DNA of 64,000 nt from Onchocerca lupi (Eukaryota > Nematoda > Chromadorea > Rhabditida > Onchocercidae): assembly GCA_028564675.1 (NCBI GenBank), contig JAOVVO010000094.1, positions 1 through 64,000 of the forward strand. The letters are read 5' to 3'. The notes under the pieces were generated by a model. It was not told the origin of the DNA. It made no database searches and was given only the letters and a program-made list of their open reading frames with translations. The translations under genes and the position numbers were made by a program. Shown here one piece after another: positions 49,901 to 63,100 of the stretch (position 1 is its first letter; every line of letters begins with the position of its first letter).

Positions 49901-52105
49901 TATTATGCGAAGACAAATCCCGAAACATACAGCGTAAATGAGGATGATACTGCCTGTGATGATCGATTGTTCAAATGCGCAAATTGCTTTGTAGTTGTAC
50001 ATGAAGGTTGCTATCCAATTGGGATTATCCCTAATGGTTAATTTTTATGCTATATTTGAAATGAAAATTTAGTTTCCAGAACATTCAACTGAAATATACA
50101 CAAAGGAAGCTTGTTTTATATCCAATTTTTTTACCTGTTTTTTCTTACACATTTGATTAAATTTAATTCCATTGATAACTTTTTCTCAATTGCTTTTGAA
50201 AAATTCTTCATGAATTTTTGATATATCTTTTTAGATATAACTCAGTGGAAATGTGTACGTTGTCGGCAACGAGATGATTTGGCATTGCGTTCAGCAAGTT
50301 GTCATCTATGCGAATTACGTGGAGGCGCTCTCATACCTTGTGAAAATGTTTGTCTTGACACTGTTGGCTTTATTATCTTTTGTGATTTGATCTTAAACTT
50401 TGTGCATTCCTATCACAAAGTTTCATTCCCTTAATTTTGAAGTTATGGAGATTATCAAGAAATCGAAAGCATAATGAATTCAAGTAATTGAAAATTTGGT
50501 AAGATATGGGCGGAAGATTAATTCTTTTTGATTCGTCTTAAAATTTCAATTCATATTTGATTCAGTATCTTACTTTCAGAGTGAAGGAGATTTTGTTCAT
50601 GTTATTTGTGCTTTGTTAAATCGCCGTACAGTTTTTCTGGATCCAGTGAAACTAACATCAGCGTACACGTTGCCACCACCAAAGTTTCGCGCGCCGAACA
50701 AGTATTCAGATCTCATGAATAAAGAATATATGGGAGCCTTCGGCGAGAGTTGTGAGCGGGGCAAATTTGAATGCGAGTTTTGCTTGCATTCACGCGAAGG
50801 TAGTAGTTTTATGTGAAGCTCGAAATTTTACTTGGTAGATTAGTTGGAAAAGATTATAATTTAGATTCATATTTCAGGATTGTTAAAATGTCTTTCGTGC
50901 GACGATACACTCTTTCATGCAACATGTGGTCGTCTAGCAGGCGTTTCTTTCGAATTTCGTAATTGGCCAGATCTTACTGTTGCTGTTTGTCCTGAACATA
51001 ATGATGGTTAGTTCTGTTTTAAGAGAAATTCATTATCGAATTCCAAGTTTTACTTGTAAAATTGCGGAATTCAATGATAGTATTAATAATATTATCAATT
51101 TAGAAAGTATTAATTCTGTATTCTAAATTAAAAAATCTGTATATCGAGATGTATGCAATAAATGAAAAAAAGATATTTAAATAATTGTCCAAGAATTAAT
51201 AGGTGAAGTAAATACATCAACTATATCAGTTGGTGATAATGTTCGTGTATGTCCGCATGATTGTGGTCGTTTACTGAAAGGAACAGTTTCGAGTATTGAA
51301 TATCAGGATTGTTGTACGGTAAATTTCATGGATCGTAATTGGAGTGATGATTTGCCATCAGAAGATATTGTCGAATGTGAATGTTCGCGATTTAGCTGCA
51401 ATGGATGGCATGTACCAGGTGCTAAGGTTCGTTATTTTTGCATGAATGCTTGATGAATTTTTGTAAATTAATTAAAGATCCATTTCATTTGCTAATGCAT
51501 TCTAAATTCATAAGTTGGAGCTCTAAATTGAAATTGTATTAGTAAATCTTTTTAATTTTGTAATAGAGCAGTGCACTTAAGACACAGATCATCTTTTTAC
51601 ATTTCACTGTCTTTTGACAGGTCGTGCAATATCAAATGAGGATTGATTTTTCATTTGAGTAAGAAAATTTTTGCTTGCATCTTCATTAATTGCTAATATG
51701 TTTTGGCATAAGAGCTAGTATTAAAAAGTGAAACCTGCAGAAATTTAGTCCTTATATGATTAATGCATTTTTGGTTATTATACTTCAAATGAAAATTATC
51801 TGAAACTTAAGATAAAAAGTATCGTGATGATAATTAAAGGAAATACCTGCTATTATGGCATCTTTCAAGAATTTCTTAGTTGGATATTGATATTGTTCAT
51901 TTCATTATTATTAATTAGAGTTTCATTGAAGATCAAGATGAAATGGGATGATGGTTTAATCTATGATGGTGTTTTCCGTAATCGCTATCAGCGTGCTGTT
52001 TATACCGTCAATCTGAATACAAAACATGCCCAGAACTACCCAGCAGTAGTGCAAGTTGGGCGAGATGCAATATTTGCACGTGGTGAGAAGCCAAATACAA
52101 TGTAG
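43951..52105 (+). CDS. jmjd-2: KDM4/JMJD2-type histone lysine demethylase
   Basis: Exons: 43951..44130, 46375..46448, 46535..46684, 46912..47047, 47413..47535, 48085..48285, 48504..48582, 48707..48844, 49008..49142, 49234..49319, 49556..49704, 49876..50036, 50235..50347, 50580..50799, 50878..51006, 51194..51426, 51932..52105; 826 aa. JmjN at about 27-69 (VPVFYPTIQEMRDFP). JmjC keeps the Fe(II) ligands His203, Glu205 (WHSEDMDLYSINY) and His291 (GYHMGFN), 2-oxoglutarate Lys221 and Asn213, and the KDM4 zinc site Cys249/His255/Cys321/Cys323. A basic linker (KKKRRKTQK) leads to a PHD finger (from Cys463), an extended PHD and a C-terminal Tudor pair (SVGDNVRVCPHDCGRLLKG; KMKWDDGLIYDGVF). The expected reaction is oxidative removal of methyl groups from H3K9 and H3K36 in the nucleus. 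Intron 1 is 2.2 kb. The start of the last exon could be 51932 or 51938. Confidence 0.93.
44753..44835. repeat. Long palindrome with TA-repeat centre
   Basis: The left arm 44753-44791 and right arm 44804-44835 are inverted copies (ACATTTGAGCAGGACAAATG ... CTTCATCACTTA) around a (TA)n centre. The left arm carries one extra 7-base CCAAATG, itself a near repeat of neighbouring bases. It lies within KDM4 intron 1. Confidence 0.92.
45892..45982. repeat. TG/TATG-rich low-complexity tract
   Basis: Alternating purine-pyrimidine GT/GTAT run in KDM4 intron 1, compatible with Z-DNA-prone sequence. The ORFs read across it (rich in CVCV or HIHI) are repeat artefacts. Confidence 0.85.
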
Positions 52106-55100
52106 TTCCAGTTAGTCTTAATTTTTAATTCATATTTTGCATCACTTTTTTATTCAGTAGTCATTAATTAATTGTTAATTTTCCTTGCAGTCATATGTGA
52201 TTAGACCTTATTTTTGCCCACTCTTAACTTCTTGAAGCCTTCTTTCGAAGCGATTGTATTTTGTATTATTATATTCCTTTTCTTGTTCTCTCATATTCTT
52301 GATTCAAAAGAAAAATCGACTTTTCAAAAGTCATCAGGAGGTAGTTATGAGCATTTCAGGTTTAAGTTTTGTATGATATTGATTTAAAGAATGTTGAAAA
52401 ATACAGTTGAAGTCTTTTTGGAAATAGTATTACAGAAAATAAGCAACAATATTTGCAATTTAAATGGGCTTTCTTTAATATCATTAAATTCCTTCGATTA
52501 TGATATGTTCTTTTCTTATTTGTCCATACTAATTTACATAAACCATCTACTTCGAAATTATGAAATTATGTCTTTCATGCTACTGAATGCTCTTTAGAGC
52601 CGTGAATCAGGGAAATATTTTGTTAGAAAATTTTGGACTCAAATTGAATTAATATTACAACGTAAACATTTTAGAATTTCTTGTAATTTAATATAAGCTT
52701 TTTTCTTTTAGTAACAATGCAGCAGCTATTATGTTTAACAAAATATTTTCATTAAGGCTGTTCTATTTATTTATTTTGTGACTTTTTTCAATCTACCGAT
52801 TTTTCACAAATTTGTTTCCCAGTATTTTTTGCATTTTCACTCCTGTATTTCATTTCTATTTCGTAATTAGTGATGGTTAATGATTATTTTGCAAATTGCG
52901 ATATTTCATGCCGTTCATCTGCTTTGTTGAAAATAATTCAGGTTTACCATTAAATTTTTTGTTGCACCTATACTCAAATACAAAATATATGATCAGTGCT
53001 TGTCGATACTGATGGTTCTAACCAATTAAAAAAAAAAAAAAGATTAATTCTGGATCGATAAATATTTCGAACGAGGAACGTCTTTTTTCCTTTATATTCG
53101 CTAGGACTTGACTGCGTTTTCGTGATTTGTGTAGGAAACTGTTATACTGAAGAAGTCACTGCATTGAGTTGGAGCTATTGTTGGGAGAAACATTGTGTTT
53201 CATTCTTTCAGTTCGTGGATCCAGAAGTTCAAGCATATACAGTTCAGATATGAATCAAAATAAATCTGATAAAGTCTGCGGGAGAGCTTTCGCGAATGAT
53301 GACATTCAGTTACCCCAGCCTTATCCATAACATAAATACATCATCAAACGCAATAAATGTAGAAAGATTGAAAAAAAGTATTTGGTCGAACTTTTGCAAG
53401 AGAAATGACCTGTTTGGCCATTGATGATATAATATTTATTTGAAACGAACGGAGAAGGATTAGATTCTTCAGCAAGATTTTGTTGAGGGAAAAAAAATTG
53501 AGGAGAATGGAGACGAGAAAATACGATCAGTAGAAAAAACAAACCTGGCCCAACAACAATCACATATTTTTGACTCTTTTTGTAATATCTTCATATTCCC
53601 GAAAAGGTCTATTCACATGTCATATTGCTTTATCTGCTTAAGATATTTTGATCCAGGAACTGTCACGAATTATAAACAAATCACATTGGAAGGAAAAATC
53701 AATCCTTGGAATTTGTTTGCTTTTTCCTTTTTGTTTGGGAAAAAGGAATCATCAGTTTCTTTTGTGTTCCGATTGGAATAATGTTTTGAAGTATGATAAT
53801 GCTCCATTTTATCTTTTGGTTATATTTTGATTTCGAATGTTTCATTTATTCGAAATTTCGAAATTCAAATTGACTGGATTTTGAAATTTAAAAGAAATAA
53901 ATAGTCATTTGTTGAGTTAGATTTCTACTTTACTCTAAGATGTCTTTTTTTTTTTAGAATTTTTACAAATAAAAAAGTCATGAATGTAGATTATTTTTAT
54001 TTTTTACTTTAAAAGATTAGTGTTTGTTATTATTCTGATAAATCTTAATTTCTATAAGATTAGATTTGCTTGAAAAAAAAAAGAAAAACGTTGTTAATTA
54101 ATTAACTGAGTGATGACCAAGTTTATGAAATGTTATTTTTCTTTATTAATTTTCACAATTTCAGCTTAAGCTTATAGCTTTTTCACTACTGTCGGCTAAA
54201 ATTATATCGTTACAATTAAATCGAATTTGCTGTTAGATTAATGATAAATCCAAATAATTTGTTATGGAATCTAAGTGATAAATTTTACAACTAAGACCTA
54301 GTTATTAAATAATTAAAAATCGCATTAAGCATTGATTTTGATTGATTCAGTGTTATGAAACTGATTCCAAAATATGTACGAAGCATAGAATTGTTCAAAG
54401 ATAAGGTAAAGTTCGAAAGTTATACTTGAAATTAGAAAAAAAAGTTGTTTCAATCAAAACTAGGAGTAAGAGAATAACAATTATGATGATTTATTGGTCG
54501 TAGCAATTTTTCGGGAAAATATGCTGATGAAATTTGCTTGAAATTTTTGACAGACAATTAAGTTTTTTGCAGATAAAAGTACTATTGCCTTTGCTTAGAT
54601 AAATAGATTAACCTGTGTAATAACAAATATTTAAATGAATTATTAGGGAGAAAAATACATTTTTAGCTCAGAAAACCATCTATTGAAGCCACTTGATAAA
54701 ATGCTTAACCTTTAACCTTACTGTTTAATGATTCTGAGGAACATTACACCACTGCGTCAATTTTTCATAACGGATCCGGTTGGGAATTAATTTATAGATT
54801 AGAGTTCAGTACTTCCTTTGTGTGCATTTTAGGCAGAAATGCGAGAGTTTGGAAAAAGCCAAGATTCTAGGCTTTTCTGAGTACGATTGTGACATTGTAA
54901 AATAAGTGATTGTTCATTGATTCAATTGAAAAAGCTAAAGATTGAGGGAAAAGCATAAGTAACATTTTCGAAGATTGTGAATTTTATATCTGCAATCCTT
55001 CCATTATGTTCATAGTACCAGAACATCAACTGTAAATCTGAACGATTAAATGAGGAATGAAGTTATTTCAGAAAATTTGAGTCCAAGACAAAGAATTGCA

Positions 55101-56145
55101 GTTGCTGTTACGAATGTTATGAATCTGAAATCCTCAATTCTACAACTATTTTATCATGATTGCAAATTGAAGAATTGCAAGCGAAGTACGGTATATTGGA
55201 ATATTAAGATAAGTGTGATATTTTTAATGGTAAATAACTTGTCACAGTTTCCCATTTCTAACTTGAACAGGTAGAATGCAGAAAATTTGTAAATACAGTA
55301 TAATATTTCGGTTTCATTTCAAAGGAAAAATGCTTCAAATTTTGCGGATTGAAAATGTTTAAAAAGTTTTTTCCAAAGTTTGCTGAAAAAAAAATCCAGT
55401 TAATTTTTATGAAAAACGGATTCGCAATTTTTTAATTAATCATCAGTAATAAGGTAAGCCAGAGAATACAAATAGTGCATCAGCAGTTTGAAGTAAAGCA
55501 TGAAACTGTAGAGATTAAATGATTTCAAAGTTGCGCCATATTTTTAAGAAAGAAGTTTGGTAAAACACAAGTTTATGTTTAGACTAAAAGAATTCCATTT
55601 TTATCAAGGAATTTTATTTTCTAAACATATGAGCTATGTATACCAAAATAATGCAATATGCCAAATAAAACAATTGCAATATCAAATTTCCGAAGCCAAA
55701 AAAATCGGCCGATGATTTTATTCTTTTGTTGACCTATCTGCTGAAGTTGCCCATTTGTTTTTGAAACTAGCTCATTGATCAGCAGTGTTTTCCTGATCGA
55801 ATTTTAACATCGAGAAAATATGGGAAGCGATAAATTCTATTAATATATCATTAGTATCTACCAAACTGATAGAAAATAAGCTAGTTAAATTAATCAGTTC
55901 GATTAGGATCAACCAAGAAAGTAGAAAAAACATTGAATCAAAATGATTCTAGGATTAAGAAAAAATCAAATGTGGCTTTGAACGGAATAGGTTTTTTTTC
56001 CTGAAAGCTTATTAAAATCGTTTTAATTGCATCATTAATAGTTTATAATTATAGTTTATAATTAAATTTTTTTACCAGAAACATTTTTCAAATATCTCCT
56101 TTAAAACGGGAATGTTTTGAAGTTTATCACACTCGAAGTCTTTAT
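52106..56145. other. Intergenic, KDM4 3' side to membrane-protein gene
   Basis: Mostly AT-rich, with no recognisable gene. Two weak coding hints remain: ATG AAA CTG ATT CCA at 54357 running to an AAG|GTAAAG donor near 54407, and an open stretch at about 55072-55190. Their phases do not join to each other or to the downstream gene. The frame of the membrane-protein gene is open back to a TTTACCAG acceptor ending at 56078, so an unseen first exon may lie here. Confidence 0.4.
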
Positions 56146-57289
56146 ATGCGCCACGATTTAATCAGAATGAGTGGAAATGATCCGGATCCGGAACACTGGA
56201 AGAAAGATAGAGAGAAAGAGGAGAAGCAAAAAGAATTATTGTCGCCTAGTTTGGAGCCTAAATATTTTCCAGCTAAAAAAGCGGTTTCCATATTGGCTAT
56301 AATACAACTAATGCTTGCAAGTAGCCAATTCATCGAAAATACGGTCTTACTTCACCGCAATTTTCACGATTTTTATGATGGCGAAAGTCGGTGAGTTGCT
56401 TTTTCAGGGAAAATTATTCAGGAATCATTTATTCCACTGTTGAATTCTTCAAATAAAATTTCTTTTCAATTTTGATGCTGTTTTCTAAGTTTACATATTA
56501 TAAAACATAATATATTTATACTTTTTGATATTATACGTGATAATTCATGATATGTACTGTGTGAGAGATAGAAATTTGCTAATTTAGGAGCAATAAAATC
56601 TGAGGATACTTGGAATTTTTTGGAACTTAAGATAGATATTTCTTGCAGTCCGAATTGCTATCTGCAAATACCAGCTCCTTTGAAGATTCTTGCAAATTCC
56701 AAATGATTTTTTGAATATCGAGGAATTAAAAACATATTCTAGAATGTTGAACAATTGATCAAGACTTCTTGGATCATTTTTGCACTTGATAACAAACAAA
56801 CCAAAAAATATTAGTTATTAGAAGTTATTTGTTTTTCAGTTTGGTGGTAACTATAATTTGGGCATTCACACTTTGCTGGATCCTAAGTACATTCGTTTTA
56901 CTCATTGGATTATTCATCAATTTGCCGTCACTTCTCTTATCGCATTTTGTTTTTTCGGTAAATTCTTTCCGTTCGCAATTATTCGCAAATTTTTCGCAAA
57001 GTTAGACTTCTATCCGAGGTACTAGTGTGACGAAATCGATATTTTACTTAAGTTTTAATTATTTGCATATCTATTTCAGATCATTCCTATATTATATTGA
57101 ATAAATAAACTTTCGTCTCTCAAATTTCAGATTTTTTGGTTGCTATGCAAGATCATCATCCTGTTCATAATGCTAATTTCAAGAGCAAATCTTTTACCTC
57201 TTCTTCTCGTCTTTACCATTTGTGTCGTTATTATCGTATCATTACCTTATGAATGGAATTGTTATCGTCTAATGCGTGTTTTACTATAA
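56146..57289 (+). CDS. Small membrane protein with about four helices, family unknown
   Basis: Exons 56146..56390, 56840..56957, 57131..57289; 173 aa, phases consistent with good GTGAGT/GTAAAT donors and TTTCAG acceptors. The hydrophilic charged N-terminus (DPDPEHWKKDREKEEKQKE) is followed by hydrophobic segments: AVSILAIIQLMLASSQF, LVVTIIWAFTLCWILSTFVL running into FINLPSLLLSHFVF, LLCKIIILFIMLI, and LLPLLLVFTICVVIIVSL. The C-terminus is short and cytosolic-looking (NCYRLMRVLL). The alternation of helices suggests a MARVEL- or tetraspan-like topology, but no defining motif is present and I do not recognise the family. A second ATG at 56167 is possible. The open frame also extends upstream to an acceptor at 56078, which would add an N-terminal segment ending VYHTRSLY if a first exon exists. 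Confidence 0.6.
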
Positions 57290-60116
57290 TATATTGTTTT
57301 GTGCTTAATTAATATACATATAAAATATATGCAAGAATCTTGATTTTAAAACAAAAAAGTAAAAATTGAGCCGACAGATAGATTTTGGATTCCACACTTC
57401 TTCCTAAAGAAGTTTCGGATGAGAGCCATTGATTTTTTTTCTATTTACATTTATTAAATGATGCAATTTGATACTGCAATAGGTGAAAAAATATCGATCC
57501 AAAACATGCTATATCGAAAAAGAAGCAAAAAGTGCAAAAAAAAAAATGAAATAGAAAAAAACAAATAGCGAAGAAATAGTCGAATAACATTCTGCCGACA
57601 TGGTAAATTAAACAGATAACGATGAAATTGTTCCGTAAGACCTGGCCAGGGAGTAGATTTTGTAATCATTCATATATTCTGAAAATCAAAAATAAATTCA
57701 TTAACAAATTCTATTATATAAATAGGGATAATGTGAAGCCAACATTGAAAATACCAATTTCCAATTCAAAATTTAGTCATTTTCTCCATAATTTCGGGTG
57801 TAAAATGAATTTCCATGGCAATATAAATCGTGTTCTTCTTTCGACTTCAAATTTCATTATTAAGCTACATAGCACTTAATAGATCATTGATTATAGTTCG
57901 ATTAGAAAATACGAATAAATGGTTTTATAGAAACGAGTTCTAGTTTGTTAGTCAAAAAATTTCGAAGGAAAAATAATAAAGTTGCTTATATAGAAAAGCT
58001 CATTGAAAATACGATCAAGACTAATCTAAATTTTTAATTTATCACGCTGCATTTCATCTATTTCGTTATCTTCCTCAGTGGAATCAAAATCATAACTCAT
58101 AAGTAAAAATAAGATCATCAGAGTGCAGTGAAAGATTTTACTTTCCTAAATTGCCAAAAGTTTAGTTAATTAATAGACTAAAAATTAGATTTTCAAAAGG
58201 TTAATAGATGGCCAAATTTGGTGTATAAATAGCACTAATGATAGTCCTGATGAGTGCTTCTCACAAATAAAAATAAATGTGGATTGCAAATCATAAATTG
58301 TTATAGTCGATTGAAAGAAAATGATATGTTTAATAAATTCTTGAAAACTCTATTTCCTTATCAATATTCTTTTTCAATTTTTAATTTTTCTTAATTCAAT
58401 TTGAAAATTCATAACCAAAATTTCAGCATCTGATTATTTGATAAATTTCTATGGATATAAAATTTTATAAATAATGGCTAACCTGAATTTGCTCATTTAA
58501 CTGCCGTGATCTTTGTGCTTGTATAAAAAAAATAAAACAGACTCAAACAAAAAAGAAGTGCAATAAACACCCACATTCACACCTACCGGCAAAATACATC
58601 GATTATCAACATCAAACAACCGAAACTTCCCCACAGACAAATCATCTAAAAGGTTATGTTTTATTTTTATAATTTTTAAGTTTGATTTTGGTTTAGGTTG
58701 TATTAAGATAGTATTACTTATTTTTAGTTTATTTAGTGAAGCTTCGAAATCTGATGAAATACTTTGAAATATATTGAGACAACTTGCCAGCAGGATCAGA
58801 TCACTGCTGCTGATCCAATAGATGATATATCGGTATTGAAGATCCGCATTTGTTTATTTGGTTGATAAGAAATTATTCGAAAACTCCGTGCTAACTGTAT
58901 TTATTGAAAATTTTAGATTTTGATGCCAAATTCCACTATCCGATTCAAATAAGCCATTAAAAATAGGTATTTTTTGTTCGAACTGCTCGCTATAATTCAG
59001 ATTTCTTATCTTTCCTATCTTTGTTTGATTCCATCCCGAATAATGTATTGAATTTTGCGCAGAAATTACAGCAAGATTTTGTAAACTGTTTATATTTATT
59101 CATCTTTTTTTAGAATTTCAACTTTCTTTTTTTTAATTTGCTCATTCTTGAAACTTCCATTAATTTCTACATCGATCTTATCAGCAAATTGAGTTTCGTA
59201 AGTTTCTCTGTGACTTATAGTTTCCATAAATGAATCAATCATTATTTGCTTTTGCATCGATGTTGATTTTTTTTCTCGATTGGCAAATGCTTCATTTAAC
59301 AAATAGTATGCAGAACATAGTTCCCATCATCGACAGAAAATGTTTATCTTTTCCGCATCTTCAGGATCCATTATCTGACGAGAAAATCCCATAGTTTTTG
59401 TTCCGATGCCTTTCCTTATTACGATTATAGTGCTGTAAGCATTTAGCGAGAAAAATTTGACAGAATTTTTAGAAGAATCTTTGACCTAATAGGAATCATT
59501 AATTAAAATTCTTTCAGCTTTTGCCTGTACTTTTCCTTTCTCAGTATGTCTATCTTCAAATGTATTCTTTCGATCAAAAAACCACTGAAAAAATTTATCG
59601 AAATATGGCAAAAATAATGCACATTGTACTCATATCTGACTTCCATTTATTTTGGATTTTTAGCAAAAAAGCAAAGAATAGGGAAATAGCAAATGGAGGG
59701 CAATAATAATTTCGGTTAAATGTAAAGAATGAGTTCATTTTAAATGATTCAAACATTTAAAAAATTAAATGATGCAATGCATCAAGAAAAATAATTCTTT
59801 TCGATATTTGCATGAGTAATGCTTTAAGACAGAATTATGCAAAATCATTTTATATTAAAAGGTAAATAGAAAAAAAGTGAAATAAACAATAGATATGACT
59901 GCAAACTGAAGAACATGAAAGCAAATAAAGACATTTACAAAACCCGAATAGAAAGATGTTCCAGTAAATTGAATGAATGAAAACACTGAGATAGCAAACA
60001 AAAACTGCAGCAAAAAAAAATAATTTAAATTAATGGAACGAATAAATAATATATAAACAAAATCAGAATCATATAGAGACGAGAGAGTCCTGAAGGTAAA
60101 CCATCTCTTCTTTGTT
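57290..60116. other. Intergenic between convergent genes
   Basis: The membrane-protein gene (+) and coiled-coil gene (-) converge on this spacer. The only coding-like signal is an interrupted minus-strand frame at 59096-59443, listed separately. The rest is AT-rich with no supported feature. Confidence 0.45.
59096..59443 (-). pseudogene. Interrupted ORF, possible gene relic
   Basis: One minus-strand frame reads IIVIRKGIGTKTMGFSRQIM, DPEDAEKINIFCR, a single TGA stop, then WELCSAYYLLNEAFANREKK and onward to a lysine-rich end (KKKVEILKK). The first segment follows a TTACAG acceptor-like site. Its composition is protein-like, unlike the AT-driven ORFs nearby, but no family is recognised. It may be a broken exon, a retrocopy or chance. 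Confidence 0.3.
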
Positions 60117-63100
60117 TTATTTATTTAATTGTATCTTTTCAGCACCCTGAAGTCCACCAACAGTAGTTTTTCGCCGTCTCAATTTATCATCATTCTGAAA
60201 AAGTCTTAAAGTTCAAAAAATTCTAACTTCCTAACCTGGTATTAAAAAATGAAAAAACTTCCTTCACTTTCAATTCCCAATCATCCAATACAGCTCAGTG
60301 CAAATATGAATATGAAAATGTAACAGAAAATGTTTTGAAATTTCAAACAAAACAAAAAAATAAGTCTAGTATAGCTACAACCTCATCAAACTGAGAAGAA
60401 ATAATATGTAACTTTTTGAGATTTTTCGAGGTATAATTTTAGAATTTCAACGATTAAAAAAGAAAAATTATCTTTATAAAAATAAAGAAAGCGAGCAAAC
60501 ATTAACTACCTGATGAAAATCGTGAATCGTTCTTTGTAATGTTGGTTCGAAAGACTGAAAAATTGACATTTTATAGAAATTATGACATTAGAAAAAAGTG
60601 TGCCACAGAAGACATTAAGTTTATTAAGATTGATTTCTCAACAAGATGAGTTATTTCACTGCAAGAAGTTTCATTAAAGTTGCAAATTCATTAAAAAGTG
60701 CTTCTTAAGAATATTACAGTCGGTTAATCCCATACTTAAAATCTGAAATTATTGAAGGCTCAGTAAAAAGAAAGCACTGACATCAACAAAACTTAGAATT
60801 TTTTCTTCACGCGCTTTACTACTCAAGTTCTTCGCAGTTTCGTTCAATTCTCGAAAGTTAAATGCAGAAGATGCTGCAGTATTGGCATTAGACATTGGAT
60901 TAGTCCTCTTGCCCGCAGAAAGATGCTTTTTTTTCTAAAAAAAAGAGATTAGCATAATCAATAAAATTGCATTTTTTATCTGAGAATTTTGAAAACTTAT
61001 TTAACTGCAAAAATTCGAATTCATTTTTAGGTTGCCATTTGAAAAAACTATAAGATGAGAAGTGAAACTGTTGCTTAAAGGATTCCTGCAGAAAAAAAAA
61101 AAGGAAGATATGGAAGATTAATATTTAAGAGAAAATAGGAGAGAAACAGAATAAAAATAGCTGTGTATTATTGTGTATTAATTAGAATCCAAATAATCGA
61201 ATATTAAAGAATTAAAGAAATTAGAAAACGTCAAAAGCTTAAGAGAGAAGAAAAGATAACGAAAATTACCTTTTTCAAAGCACTGAGATTCGTCTGCATC
61301 TCTTGAACTCTCTCCTGCACTAATGCTTTGTCGCATAATGTATCCTGGAGATTTTCTTTCAGCTCACTTATCTTAACGCAAAAAAAAGATGAAATTTATT
61401 CCTCATAAAACATTAAAAAAAAAAAAGAACTAAAAACTAAAATTTCTGCCTGACCCAATTTTGATGAATTCAAATTATTGAATTTAAATTTTATACCTTT
61501 TTCTGTATCGGATAACAATCTTCGATGGTCACAGGACTATCAAATACCGTTGCCGAACTGCAATTCAAACAAATAATTAATTCATTATCATTACCAAACG
61601 CAAATAAATAGCTGTTTGATATGAATATATGCAAAACTGATCATATCTAAGGAAGAGCAGTCACATTTGTATGCCAGTAAACTAAGCAATACAGAGCTCC
61701 TTCTACTCTGTTCTATTTCTTCAAAAGACTAAAAATATGGAAAATTTCATAGAAATCTATGATAAATGATTGATAAATTTACCTTGTCCCCGCCTTACTA
61801 TGCACGTCGATCATCGCATTCATATTTCCCGTCATCGATTTTTCTGGATTTTCTGTTTCTTTGGCCATTTCTTTAGTCTTCAGTAATGAAGCCTGCAGAT
61901 TAGAAATTTCTGATTCCAGTCTCTCATTTTTAGATTCGATTTTAGCCAGCTGTTCGTTGGAAATCATAAGAGCATCTATTAGTTTCTGTTCGCCATTTTT
62001 AAGTAATTCATTCTGCACTACCATCTGATCCAATTTGCGTTCTAATTCTGTTATTTTTTCCTGCGCTTCCATATGTTGTTGACGAAGTTCCTGATTAATT
62101 TCATTCTTTCTTTGTAGTTCGCTCATTTGTGTACTATAATCGTCCAGCTGTCGCTGCACTTGGATATTTTCTTCTTGTGTATGTTTTAATTTTGTCATCA
62201 AATCTTCTAAAACAATTTCGCGATTCCATTGAAAATGGAATGACAAAGAAATTGCTTGAAAAATTTATACAGTGAAAAAAAATTCATAAATAATTTAAAT
62301 TTTATTAAAAATTTATTAGTAAGAAAATTTCAGTAAAAACTTTTAAGTAATTTAAATTTTATTAGAAATTTTTAAGTGACGCTTAACCAGAAAAATGAAA
62401 GCCTAACCATAGGGTTAACTAGAAGGCATACTTATTTAAATGAAGAGAAGGCAAATATGAAAGCTGAATTAGTGAATTTAGAGTATCAATTAACCTACCT
62501 TTTTCAACCATTAGTTCTTTATAGTTTTTCTTCTGCTCCAAGATTTCTTGTTCCATGTTCACATTTTTCACTTCCACTGTCATGCTGTATTCTTCTGTCA
62601 TATCGAGTTTCTTCTCCAACCCTTCGATAAGTTGCTGCTGTGATTTCAACTTTTGGCTCAGAAATCTGTTCTCTTTCTCAATTTCTTGCATCTTAATTTC
62701 CTTTTGTTGAAGTTGTTCTTCTAATTCCTGAGATAATTGAATTCTCTCGTCCTGGATAGTATCATTCTGAAGAATATCCTGTACCTGCTCGATAAATGAA
62801 ATCCACGCACCATTCGAAATGCAATCAATCTCCTTTACTTCATGTTTGTCCTCTTCTGATTTTTCTTTCACAGCATCTTTCTGTTCCTTTAAACCTTTAG
62901 TGGACTCTATCTGAAACAATCTCCATGTTACTTCATATTACATACCATCTTAATAGATTGTAATTTTCCTTAGACCCTCTAGTTCTTTGGTTCCCATAAA
63001 ATCTGCTAATATATTCTGGTTTTTTAGCGACAATAACTCTTCATTACTAGTTCGACTTACCTCCAATTTCTGGTAATGTTTGGCATCTTCACATTGTTCT

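Noticed and set aside
54357..54410. Short exon-like sequence starting MKLIPKYVRS with a GTAAAG donor
   Set aside because: Ends in phase 0, which does not join the phase needed by the exon at 56079; no other partner exon found.
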